Below are positions 16,592-24,075 of a stretch of DNA of 64,000 nucleotides, one piece after another. Position numbers and translations under genes: made by a program. The notes under the pieces are model-generated. The model had not been told where the DNA came from, ran no database searches, and was given only the letters and a program-made list of their open reading frames with translations. Every line of letters begins with the position of its first letter. Positions within the stretch are counted from its first letter, which is position 1. This DNA comes from Chryseobacterium sp. (GTDB lineage: Bacteria > Bacteroidota > Bacteroidia > Flavobacteriales > Weeksellaceae): positions 1-64,000 of the forward strand of contig JAPUEB010000021.1 of the NCBI GenBank assembly GCA_027492795.1, read 5' to 3'.

Positions 16592-17788
16592 ATGAATGAG
16601 ATTTTCAACATAACAACCGAAACAGATTTCCAACAAAAATGTCTGGAAACATTCCGCTATCAATACCAAAATGTTGAAGTTTACCGAAAGTTTTGTGAAT
16701 ACTTAAAAATCAATCCAATCGAAATTAATAAAGTAGAAAAAATTCCTTTCTTGCCGATTGAAATGTTTAAAAATCATTTGGTTTTAGATAAAGTCTTCGA
16801 CTTCGCTCAGGCTGACAAATCCGGAAGTTTTTTTCAAAGTTCGGGAACTACCCAAATTCAGATCCGTTCCAAACATTATATTGCCGATTTTTCCCTGTAT
16901 GAAGAAAGTATCTACAAAAGTTTTGAACAGTTCATCGGAAAGCCGGAAGATTTTATTTTTTTAGGTTTGTTGCCCAATTATTCTGAAAATCCACATTCCT
17001 CCTTAATTTATATGGTTGATTTTCTGATGAAAAAATCTGGGAAACCCGAAAATGGCTATTTTCTTTACAATTATCAGGAACTTTTGGAACTTTTACACAA
17101 ATTAGAGAAACAAAAAGTAATTCTCTTCGGCGTTTCTTTCGCGCTTCTCGATTTTTTAGACTATTGTCATTCTGAGCGAAGCGAAGAATCTCTCTCCAAC
17201 TCTCCAACTCTCCAACCCTCAAACGCTCTCACCATCATAGAAACCGGCGGAATGAAGGGCAGAAAAGAAGAAATGACGAAAGACGAACTCTTGAAAATCT
17301 TCAAAAAAGGTTTTGGAACAGAGCGGATTTTTTCAGAATATTCCATGACGGAATTGCTTTCACAAGCTTATTCTTTAGGCGAAAATATTTATGAAACACC
17401 CAACTGGATGCGGATTTTGGTTAGAAATACCGAAGATCCATTTTCTTACGTTGAAGATGGAAGAAACGGCGCCATAAATATTATAGATTTAGCGAATCGG
17501 CATTCCTGTTCCTTTATTGCGACGCAGGATTTGGGCAAAATCGTGAGCGATTTTGAGGTTCCTCGCTTTGCTCGGAATGACAATAGTGGTTTGTTTTTAG
17601 AAGTGGGAAATGCTCGGAATGATTCGCAGCGCAATGAAGAAGCTCTCCAAGAAACAAAAGATTCTTCACTTCATTCGCAAGCTCATTTCGTTCAGAATGA
17701 CAAAATGCGAACTCAGATAAGGAAATTTCAAGTTTTGGGTAGAATTGATCATTCTGATATTCGCGGTTGTAGTTTACTGGTTTCGTAG
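16592..17788 (+). CDS. LuxE/PaaK-type acyl-protein synthetase-like, with in-frame repeat insertions
   Basis: Member of the LuxE acyl-activating family (adenylate-forming). Conserved blocks: FFQSSGTTQIQIRSKH (phosphate loop), SLYEESI, VILFGVSFALLDFL, IIETGGMKGRKEEM, EYSMTELLSQAY and VLGRIDHSDIRGC at the end. Between LLDFL and LTIIETGG lies a 22-residue stretch encoding HSERSEES from a TCATTCTGAGCGAAGCGAAG repeat plus CTCCAACT simple repeats. Between GKIVSD and KFQVLGRI lies ~55 residues encoding PRFARND, GNARNDSQ and HFVQND, from inverted copies of the same repeat family. VFDFAQAD near residue 70 may be a third. All keep the frame, so a protein can be made, but function is uncertain. Confidence 0.75.
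   Translation: MNEIFNITTETDFQQKCLETFRYQYQNVEVYRKFCEYLKINPIEINKVEKIPFLPIEMFKNHLVLDKVFDFAQADKSGSFFQSSGTTQIQIRSKHYIADFSLYEESIYKSFEQFIGKPEDFIFLGLLPNYSENPHSSLIYMVDFLMKKSGKPENGYFLYNYQELLELLHKLEKQKVILFGVSFALLDFLDYCHSERSEESLSNSPTLQPSNALTIIETGGMKGRKEEMTKDELLKIFKKGFGTERIFSEYSMTELLSQAYSLGENIYETPNWMRILVRNTEDPFSYVEDGRNGAINIIDLANRHSCSFIATQDLGKIVSDFEVPRFARNDNSGLFLEVGNARNDSQRNEEALQETKDSSLHSQAHFVQNDKMRTQIRKFQVLGRIDHSDIRGCSLLVS
17165..17230 (+). repeat. In-frame repeat insertion 1 in LuxE-like gene
   Basis: TGTCATTCTGAGCGAAGCGA and following bases to 17191 form a scattered Bacteroidetes repeat; then come CTCCAACT-type tandem repeats. Length is a multiple of three. Confidence 0.7.
17555..17712 (-). repeat. In-frame repeat insertions 2 in LuxE-like gene
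   Basis: Contains CGCTTTGCTCGGAATGACAA (17564-17583), TGCTCGGAATGATTCGCAG and ATTTCGTTCAGAATGACA (ending 17702). Reverse-complemented, each reads TGTCATTC(C/T)GA..., the same family as insertion 1. At least two nested copies are present. Confidence 0.65.
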
Positions 17789-17796
17789 ATTTTAAT

Positions 17797-18336
17797 ATGT
17801 TAAAAATAGAAGAACTTACCTACAATTTTATTAATCAATTCACGGATTTTGAAAGAGATTTGGTGTTAACGAGCCATTTCCACTCCGATTGGGAAGCGGA
17901 TATTTTGTTGGTGAATTCAGAAGGTTTCAGCCATGAAATTGAAATTAAGTTTTCAAAAAATGATTTCAAAAACGATTTTAAAAAGCATTATTTAAACCAA
18001 AAAACGGGAGAAAAATTTTTGAAACACGACAAAATTTGTTGCGGAGATTATCTCTGCAACAGTTTCAGTTTTCTTTTGCCGATGGGAATGATAGAGCATT
18101 CCGATATTCCCGAACATTGCGGTATTATCGAGTTTTACCACAATCCTGATGTTTGGAAAACAGAGTTTTATCACTTAAGAAAACCCAAAAAGGTTCACGA
18201 GCAAAACTTTTGGGAACTGGTGGATAAAGACACGCTTTTAAAGACAATTGCGAGAAATTATTATTTTAAAAAACTTGAAAATAAGGGGAAGTTGGAGGAA
18301 TTGATACTTCCAAATCAGTTTATTGCCAAAAAATAA
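17797..18336 (+). CDS. Uncharacterised protein with PD-(D/E)xK-like motif
   Basis: 179 residues, no signal peptide or membrane segment. EADILLVN followed by HEIEIKFSKNDFKNDFKKH resembles the core of PD-(D/E)xK nucleases: an Asp in the first strand, E-x-K in the next, then a basic helix. A CCGDYLCNSFSFLLP segment follows. I do not recognise a named family. It begins 8 bases after the LuxE-like gene and may be co-transcribed. It shares a bidirectional terminator with the convergent amylase gene. Confidence 0.65.
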   Translation: MLKIEELTYNFINQFTDFERDLVLTSHFHSDWEADILLVNSEGFSHEIEIKFSKNDFKNDFKKHYLNQKTGEKFLKHDKICCGDYLCNSFSFLLPMGMIEHSDIPEHCGIIEFYHNPDVWKTEFYHLRKPKKVHEQNFWELVDKDTLLKTIARNYYFKKLENKGKLEELILPNQFIAKK

Positions 18337-18337
18337 A

Positions 18338-18362
18338 CCGCTCAAAAAAACTTTGAGCGGCT
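18338..18362. terminator. Bidirectional terminator between convergent genes
   Basis: 9-bp perfect stem CCGCTCAAA (18338-18346 with 18352-18360), with A-rich and T-rich flanks, between the nuclease-like gene (+) and the GH13 gene (-). Confidence 0.8.
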
Positions 18363-18383
18363 TTCTTTATATATGTTTTGTGT

Positions 18384-21251
18384 TTATTTCTTAATCATTT
18401 TCACTACGGCATTGCCTTTTTCTGCACGAAGCTGTATTAAATAATTTCCTGCAGGCAGCTCGTTCATCATCATTTGCACATCGCCATCATTTTGTTTTAC
18501 GCTCACAGTTTTTATTATTTTTCCAGAGAAATCGAATACGGTAATAGTTCCTCCTTTTGCATTGGCGTATCTTAGGTTGGCTACTCCATTTGTTACAGGA
18601 TTTTGCATCAGTTCCAAAGAAACTTCGTTCGTTTTTAGAGCAGGCTCATAAGTTCCAAGGAATGTAGGAGCTTTATTACCGAAAATTCTGTATTCTCCCG
18701 GTTGAAGAAGTATTGGAGTTGTGGTATTACTCACAACAAGAGTTGAATTATCCATCATATTGTACCAAGTTCCGGTGTATGGGAAATTGGGAACAATATT
18801 TTGAGCGTTAAGGGTGAAATTTGCTAAAATAACTACGTTTTTCAAAGAAGTAGTAGGTAAAGAGTCGTTCCAAATATAGATTCTTGGCATTAGGCTTCCA
18901 GATTCTACAGTGTAAGTGGTGGTATCAAATACTTGGTTGGCTCTTTTTAGATTCATCATTTTTGCCCAGTCTTCTTTGATGGAAGTTCTTAAAAAATCGT
19001 AATCATAAAAAAGAGAGAAAGCGGATGGTTTTGGATCCAGTTTGCAATCGCCAACTCCATCTGCATCGCCAGGAAAATTATTCACACCGTTTACGCATCT
19101 GAAAATACTTTGGTCATAGCCTAGTTCACCAAATTGCCAAATCATTTTAGGACCCGGAACCGGCAAGAAAACAGCTCCCAAAGCTTTTTGTCTCGTTAGT
19201 GCATTTCCAAGGTCTTTTACATCGTAACTTCCATTGGTAGCACCATAAGTTAAATTTTTGAACATCACACGCTCTTCATCATGGCTTTCAGGGTAAGAAA
19301 TATTTCTTCTTTCTGTAAATCCGGTGTGGTTTTCAAAATCAAGTCTATTGATATTGCTGTTGGTTGCAAATCCCATGGTATTTTGGCTAAATGGGCCGTT
19401 CAAATTATCCCACATCATAATTCCTTTTCCTTCCGCAATTCTGTAGTTTGCCCATTCCATTTCTTCATTGTCTGCACCTAAATGCTCAAAAATTACGTAG
19501 GAAGTAGGATCATAAGACCATTGATAATCTGCATATTGTTTCAAGATAGCAACTCTGTCGGCTTGGTAACTGTTCGTGCAAGTTTCGTTATTGGTGCAGT
19601 TTTGCGTAAAACCTTTGGTTAAATCCCAACGGAAACCGTCGATTTTATATTCCGTCATCCATTGTTCCAAAACTCGGTTCACATAATATTGCGTAGCAGG
19701 TTTTGAGTGATTGAAATCGTAAAAAACACTGTAAGAGTGCGTTGCAGTTTGATTAAAATAAGGGTTATTTGCCGCAACTTCTCCGTAACCTCCTGTTGTA
19801 GAGGTGTTCCAAAGCCTTTGAATTGGGCTTCTTCCGGTTGCGTGATTAAGGGCAATATCCAAAATCACAGCAATACCATTTTGGTGGCATTTATCGATAA
19901 ATTCCTTGAATTTATCTACAGTTCCGTAAGCTTTGTCGAGCGCATAATGGAAGCTGGTGTTGTATCCCCAAGAATTGTTTCCGTCAAATTCCATTACCGG
20001 CATTAATTCTACCGCATTAATGTTGAGCGTTTTTAAATAAGGAATTTTGTCAATCATCGACTGCCAATTTTGTTCCGCAGTGAAGTCTCTTACCAAAAGC
20101 TCATACACGAAAAGATTTTGTTTTGGCGGTTTTTGGAAGTTGGTAACCGTCCAATTATATGCAGGCATTCCGGTTTGTAGTACAGAAACGTCATATTGCT
20201 GTCCTGCAGGATAAGTTGGTAAATTTGGATAATCCGCAGAAGAAATCCAAGGATCATCATCCGGAGAAAGTACCATTTTGGAATAAGGATCAGCTACTTT
20301 TACACCATCATTTGTTCGGTATTGAAAGGTATAAATTTGCTGAGGAGTAAGTCCTGTAATTTCTATCCAGTAAAGATCAGGATTTGTAGTGTCCCTTTTC
20401 ATTACATAAGGAGAACTTATTTGCCAATTGTTGAAGCTTCCGATAACATGAACGAAATTTTTGAAAGGAGCATAAAGAGCCAAGCCAACTTTTGTAGGAT
20501 CAGTAGGGCTGTAAGTAATTCCCTGTCGCATATAGGAAGGAATTGCAGCAGTTTGAACAGTTGGAGTTATAGAATAAGTAAAACTTGAATTAATACTGGT
20601 TCCATCTGCAACACTTACAGCAGTAAGAACCATATTAGAGTCTCCGTTTACGGTATAACTATAATTAAATGTAGTAGAATTGCTTACTGTAGTTACAGTA
20701 CTTCCATTCGCAGTCAATGTCCAGTTTGCAGCCATTGATGAGGTGTAGGAAATCGCGTTTGAACTCGCGGCAGGAACAAAAGTGATGCTGTTTTTCGCTG
20801 GGGTAGTAGTAAGAAACTGTAAAGCTCCAATATTTACATAAATATCTTGAGATTTTTTGTCGCCGGTTCCATCTAAAGCTTTTACCAGAAAGCCCATTTT
20901 ACTTAAACCTGTCCTGTTAAAAAACGTCATAGGGACAAAAGACAAGGTATAAGTGTCCGAACCAGCATTGTAGGTGAATTTGTTTGCTGCTCCAGAAGCG
21001 GTCCAAGTTCCGTTTGTTGGGCAATCTTGGCTTGTGTTTGTCGCTTGGTCGTAGGACCAGGCCCAAATATAAAGGGCATTATTGGTAATTCCCCAAGTGC
21101 TTTCATTCACGCTGCTTCCATTAATAGTAATGGTTACAGATTGGTTTTCGTTGAAAGTAGCCGGAGATACACTATAAGTAACCGTTTGTTGTTGCGCAAA
21201 AACAACAGTTTGCATTACAAGCGCAAAGAAAAAAGTATAAATAATTTTCAT
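18384..21251 (-). CDS. Secreted GH13 alpha-amylase-family enzyme, T9SS substrate
   Basis: Large exported alpha-glucan-active enzyme. Order: signal peptide (MKIIYTFFFALVMQTVVFAQ), two Ig/E-set-type modules (VTYSVSPATFNENQSVTITI...; HVIGSFNNWQ, a CBM48-like glycogen-binding strand), then the TIM barrel with DIALNHATGRS, DGFRWDLTKGF (nucleophile Asp), IFEHLG (acid Glu) and ESHDEERV (third acid). A C-terminal type A sorting domain ends NYLIQLRAEKGNAVVKMIKK, directing type IX secretion. I start at the MKII codon because the 23-24 preceding codons spoil the signal peptide. Not linked to the SusC/D pair 33 kb away. Confidence 0.9.
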   Translation of the reverse strand: MKIIYTFFFALVMQTVVFAQQQTVTYSVSPATFNENQSVTITINGSSVNESTWGITNNALYIWAWSYDQATNTSQDCPTNGTWTASGAANKFTYNAGSDTYTLSFVPMTFFNRTGLSKMGFLVKALDGTGDKKSQDIYVNIGALQFLTTTPAKNSITFVPAASSNAISYTSSMAANWTLTANGSTVTTVSNSTTFNYSYTVNGDSNMVLTAVSVADGTSINSSFTYSITPTVQTAAIPSYMRQGITYSPTDPTKVGLALYAPFKNFVHVIGSFNNWQISSPYVMKRDTTNPDLYWIEITGLTPQQIYTFQYRTNDGVKVADPYSKMVLSPDDDPWISSADYPNLPTYPAGQQYDVSVLQTGMPAYNWTVTNFQKPPKQNLFVYELLVRDFTAEQNWQSMIDKIPYLKTLNINAVELMPVMEFDGNNSWGYNTSFHYALDKAYGTVDKFKEFIDKCHQNGIAVILDIALNHATGRSPIQRLWNTSTTGGYGEVAANNPYFNQTATHSYSVFYDFNHSKPATQYYVNRVLEQWMTEYKIDGFRWDLTKGFTQNCTNNETCTNSYQADRVAILKQYADYQWSYDPTSYVIFEHLGADNEEMEWANYRIAEGKGIMMWDNLNGPFSQNTMGFATNSNINRLDFENHTGFTERRNISYPESHDEERVMFKNLTYGATNGSYDVKDLGNALTRQKALGAVFLPVPGPKMIWQFGELGYDQSIFRCVNGVNNFPGDADGVGDCKLDPKPSAFSLFYDYDFLRTSIKEDWAKMMNLKRANQVFDTTTYTVESGSLMPRIYIWNDSLPTTSLKNVVILANFTLNAQNIVPNFPYTGTWYNMMDNSTLVVSNTTTPILLQPGEYRIFGNKAPTFLGTYEPALKTNEVSLELMQNPVTNGVANLRYANAKGGTITVFDFSGKIIKTVSVKQNDGDVQMMMNELPAGNYLIQLRAEKGNAVVKMIKK

Positions 21252-21608
21252 CATAAAAAAAGATTTTATTTTTTGGTGTAAAGATACAATATTGTTTAAA
21301 GTGTAGGTAGATTTTGGCAAGAATTTTTAGGATTTTCAATGCATAAGTGTTTGATTATTAATGAATCAAATTGATAAAATAGTTTTTTTTGGCGAATTCG
21401 TAAAATGTGGGGTATGATAATTGTTAGTCTTTATATAAATATTTAATCTTTTCGTGAAAAATTTAAAAAAAATAAAAGTTCTAAGTTTAAAATGATGAAT
21501 TTTTTTAATAATTGGTTATAAAACAAGAAATAAATCATTTTATAATTAAAAATTTTTGTTAATTGATTAATCATAATTGAAATAAATTATTAAATTTGCA
21601 TTGTAAAT
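21252..21608. other. Divergent AT-rich spacer with two promoters
   Basis: About 350 very AT-rich bases between the amylase (-) and EEP hydrolase (+) genes. TATCTTTA on the minus strand (21279-21286) is a 7-of-8 match upstream of the amylase, and TAAATTTG (21591-21598) matches TAnnTTTG 10 bases before the hydrolase ATG. Nothing else was recognised. Confidence 0.5.
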
Positions 21609-22574
21609 ATGGATATTATTAATACAGATCCTGCGCAAGAAAACGAATTGATTGTTTTCTATAACACAGAAAACTTCTATTTTCCTGATGAAAACTTTTC
21701 AACCAAAAGAATTCGCGAAAATTTTGGTCTGGTAAACTGGAATCAGAAAAGATTTCAGAATAAACTTTTCAAAATTGCCCACGTTTTCCAACTCTTGAAG
21801 GAAAAACACACTTTACCAATGTTGATTGGTCTTTCTGAGGTGCAGGGCGAAAAAGTTCTTCAAGAATTGGTTGCGATAGATCCATTTAATTCCAATTTCG
21901 GCATCGTTCATTACGAATCAATGGACGAGCGTGGAGTAGATGTCGCGCTGCTTTACGACAAATCCAAAATAGAAATCATCCATTCCGAACCCATTAGTTT
22001 TTTCTTTGAGATAGAAGATGAAGATCCCGATAACTACGATACAACACGTGATATCCTTTTCTGCAAAGCAAAATATAAGGAGAAAATTATCAACATTTTT
22101 GTGTTTCACCTTCCTTCTAAAAGGGAAAACGATGTTAATAAGCCGAAACGAAATCATATCATCAATTCAATCAAAGAAAAAATTCAGGAAATTTCTGAAA
22201 AAGGTGAAGCTGTAATTCTTTGTGGAGATTTCAACGAAAATCCCGATGAAGAAAATCTAAAGAATATTGTTTATGACAAGAATTCCAATAAAATTCTGGT
22301 AAATCCATCTGTAGAATTGTTCGCAAGTCAGAAATTTTCAACCTTCCATTACAATTTTGGCTTACTTTTTGACCAAATACTCATTTCCAATGATTTTTTT
22401 AATGAAAATTTTCCTTTACAATATGAAAGTGCGGAAGTTTTCAGCCCAGAAGAAATCAGCAATTGGGATAAAAAATTTAAAGGACGACCATTTCGTACTT
22501 ATGCAGGAACAAGGTATCTCGGCGGATACAGCGACCATTTTCCGGTTTTTGTAAAATTCGGAACTAAAAATTAA
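21609..22574 (+). CDS. Endonuclease/exonuclease/phosphatase-fold hydrolase
   Basis: 321-residue protein of the EEP superfamily. Visible landmarks: FYNTENFYF (metal-binding Asn/Glu start), GLSEVQGEKVLQEL (catalytic Glu), GVDVALLYDKSK, FVFHLPSKR, VILCGDFNENPDEENL (Asp/Asn pair) and GGYSDHFPVFVKF (Asp-His at the end). No signal peptide, so probably cytoplasmic. Substrate (DNA, phosphodiester or phospholipid) cannot be told. An Lrp-type regulator follows 23 bases later on the same strand. Confidence 0.85.
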   Translation: MDIINTDPAQENELIVFYNTENFYFPDENFSTKRIRENFGLVNWNQKRFQNKLFKIAHVFQLLKEKHTLPMLIGLSEVQGEKVLQELVAIDPFNSNFGIVHYESMDERGVDVALLYDKSKIEIIHSEPISFFFEIEDEDPDNYDTTRDILFCKAKYKEKIINIFVFHLPSKRENDVNKPKRNHIINSIKEKIQEISEKGEAVILCGDFNENPDEENLKNIVYDKNSNKILVNPSVELFASQKFSTFHYNFGLLFDQILISNDFFNENFPLQYESAEVFSPEEISNWDKKFKGRPFRTYAGTRYLGGYSDHFPVFVKFGTKN

Positions 22575-22597
22575 AAAAAATTAAAAAAAATAAAAAA

Positions 22598-23068
22598 ATG
22601 AAAAGTGCAAACAATATCGCTTATCACCTCGATAAAATAGATAAAGACATTATTTATATGTTGATGGATAACGCTAAAACTTCTTTGGCGCACATCTCCA
22701 AAAACGTGGGAATTTCCACAACAGCAGTGCATCAAAGAATCAAAAAGCTGGAAGGAGCAGGAGTTATCGAAAACTCAATTTCCTTTCTAAATCCCAGAAA
22801 AGTTGGCTACAAAGTTGTTTCTTTTTTAGGCGTTTATCTCGATCAGCCAAGTCATTATCAAGATGCTGTAAAAGCTTTGAAAGAGGTAAATGAAGTCGTG
22901 GAAGCGCATTACACCACAGGAAATTACACCATTTTCCTAAAAGTTTTGTGCAAAGACAACGACCATTTGATGCAGATTTTAAATAAAATCCAAAAAATGA
23001 AAGGCGTTACCAGAACCGAAACTTTCATCTCTTTGGAACAAAGCATCAGCAGACAACTGAAAGTTTAG
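22598..23068 (+). CDS. Lrp/AsnC-family transcriptional regulator
   Basis: 156 residues: N-terminal AsnC-type winged helix (LDKIDKDIIYMLMDNAKTS ... ISTTAVHQRIKKLEGAGVI) followed by the RAM ligand-binding domain (VVSFLGVYLD ... EAHYTTGNYTIFLKVLCKDNDHLMQILNKI). Regulators of this class sense amino acids and control metabolism. The gene lies close after the EEP hydrolase and ends at a good terminator before deoC. Targets are unknown. Confidence 0.92.
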   Translation: MKSANNIAYHLDKIDKDIIYMLMDNAKTSLAHISKNVGISTTAVHQRIKKLEGAGVIENSISFLNPRKVGYKVVSFLGVYLDQPSHYQDAVKALKEVNEVVEAHYTTGNYTIFLKVLCKDNDHLMQILNKIQKMKGVTRTETFISLEQSISRQLKV

Positions 23069-23091
23069 TTTTTCCAAAAAAACCTTAAAAT

Positions 23092-23120
23092 AAAATCACC
23101 ATTTTCTATGGTGATTTTTT
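23092..23120 (+). terminator. Terminator after the Lrp-type gene
   Basis: 10-bp perfect stem AAAATCACCA (23092-23101 with 23109-23118), T-rich tail. The next promoter begins only four bases downstream. Confidence 0.8.
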
Positions 23121-23123
23121 TAT

Positions 23124-23131
23124 TAATTTTG
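23124..23131 (+). promoter_or_regulatory. -7 promoter element of deoC
   Basis: TAATTTTG followed by CTAA and the ATG; four-base spacing predicts a leaderless or near-leaderless transcript. Confidence 0.55.
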
Positions 23132-23135
23132 CTAA

Positions 23136-23876
23136 ATGGAAATAAATAAGTATCTAGATTCTACCTATCTCAAAAAACCTTCACAATCGGGGCTTTCTGA
23201 AGAAGAAACTAAAAAAATAGTCTTTGATCTTGCAGATGAAGCTGTTGAACATGGCATTTTTGCCGTAATGATTCGTCCAAATTATGTGAAAGATGTGAAG
23301 GATTACCTTACCAAAAAAAATGCTGATGTAAAAGTAGGAACCGTTATTGGTTTTCACGAAGGAACCTATTCTGTACAGGAAAAACTCGAAGAAGCCCAAA
23401 AAGCGATTGCAGATGGAGCAGATGAGCTGGATTTTGTTTTGAATTATGAAGAATATAAAAAGGGGAATCTCGCTTTTGTAGAACATGAAGTAGTGAAATG
23501 TACCGAACTTTGCCTACAAAACGGGAAAATTGCCAAATGGATTATAGAAATTGCTGCATTAAATGATGAGCAGATTGCCGATATCACTTCAAAAATCAGC
23601 AATTGGGTAGAAGAAAATTTTGCAGGAAAACAAGAAATGGTTTTTGTAAAATCCTCCACCGGATTTTTTCAAACCGAAGGCGGTAAACCAAACGGTGCAA
23701 CTTTCGAAGCCATCAAAATTATGCTCGAAAATGCCGGAAAACTGCCGGTGAAGGCTGCAGGTGGAGTGAGGACACCCGAAGATGCTGAAAAAATGATCAA
23801 TTTGGGTGTAAAACGTATAGGAACTTCTTCGGCTTTAGCTTTAATAAAAAACAAAAAAAATTCGGGTGGATATTAA
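23136..23876 (+). CDS. deoC: Deoxyribose-phosphate aldolase
   Basis: 246-residue class I aldolase, cleaving 2-deoxyribose 5-phosphate to glyceraldehyde 3-phosphate and acetaldehyde in deoxynucleoside breakdown. Active-site lysines lie in FVKSSTGF (Schiff base) and VKAAGGVRTPEDA; the acidic residue is in ADELDFVLNY. Slightly longer than some DeoC but within range. Transcribed alone from a promoter directly next to the ATG. The gene ends at a terminator hairpin. Confidence 0.93.
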   Translation: MEINKYLDSTYLKKPSQSGLSEEETKKIVFDLADEAVEHGIFAVMIRPNYVKDVKDYLTKKNADVKVGTVIGFHEGTYSVQEKLEEAQKAIADGADELDFVLNYEEYKKGNLAFVEHEVVKCTELCLQNGKIAKWIIEIAALNDEQIADITSKISNWVEENFAGKQEMVFVKSSTGFFQTEGGKPNGATFEAIKIMLENAGKLPVKAAGGVRTPEDAEKMINLGVKRIGTSSALALIKNKKNSGGY

Positions 23877-23894
23877 TTTTTTTAAATAAACACT

Positions 23895-23920
23895 AACCAC
23901 AGTGAGAGCTGTGGTTTTTT
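23895..23920 (+). terminator. Terminator of deoC
   Basis: 8-bp perfect stem AACCACAG (23895-23902 with 23909-23916) followed by TTTTTTG. Confidence 0.8.
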
Positions 23921-23955
23921 GTTTTTATAGAAGTTGGTAGAGTAGTTCCAAAAAT

Positions 23956-24015
23956 CAATAGGAGCGGGCTTTAGCCCGCTTATAAAAGATAATTTCATTT
24001 GGCTTTAGCCAAAAT
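23956..24015. repeat. Two-hairpin GGGCTTTAGCCC / TGGCTTTAGCCA element, copy 2
   Basis: ATCAATAGGAGCGGGCTTTA... contains the perfect palindrome AGCGGGCTTTAGCCCGCT (23963-23980), then a spacer ending ATTTCATT, then TTTGGCTTTAGCCAAAATTT (23998 on). Same order as copy 1 at 10101-10165. Confidence 0.75.
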
Positions 24016-24075
24016 TTAAAGATTTTCAGCATTCTGAAAGGTTGGAACATTTACTAAAAGCATAATTCAACAATT

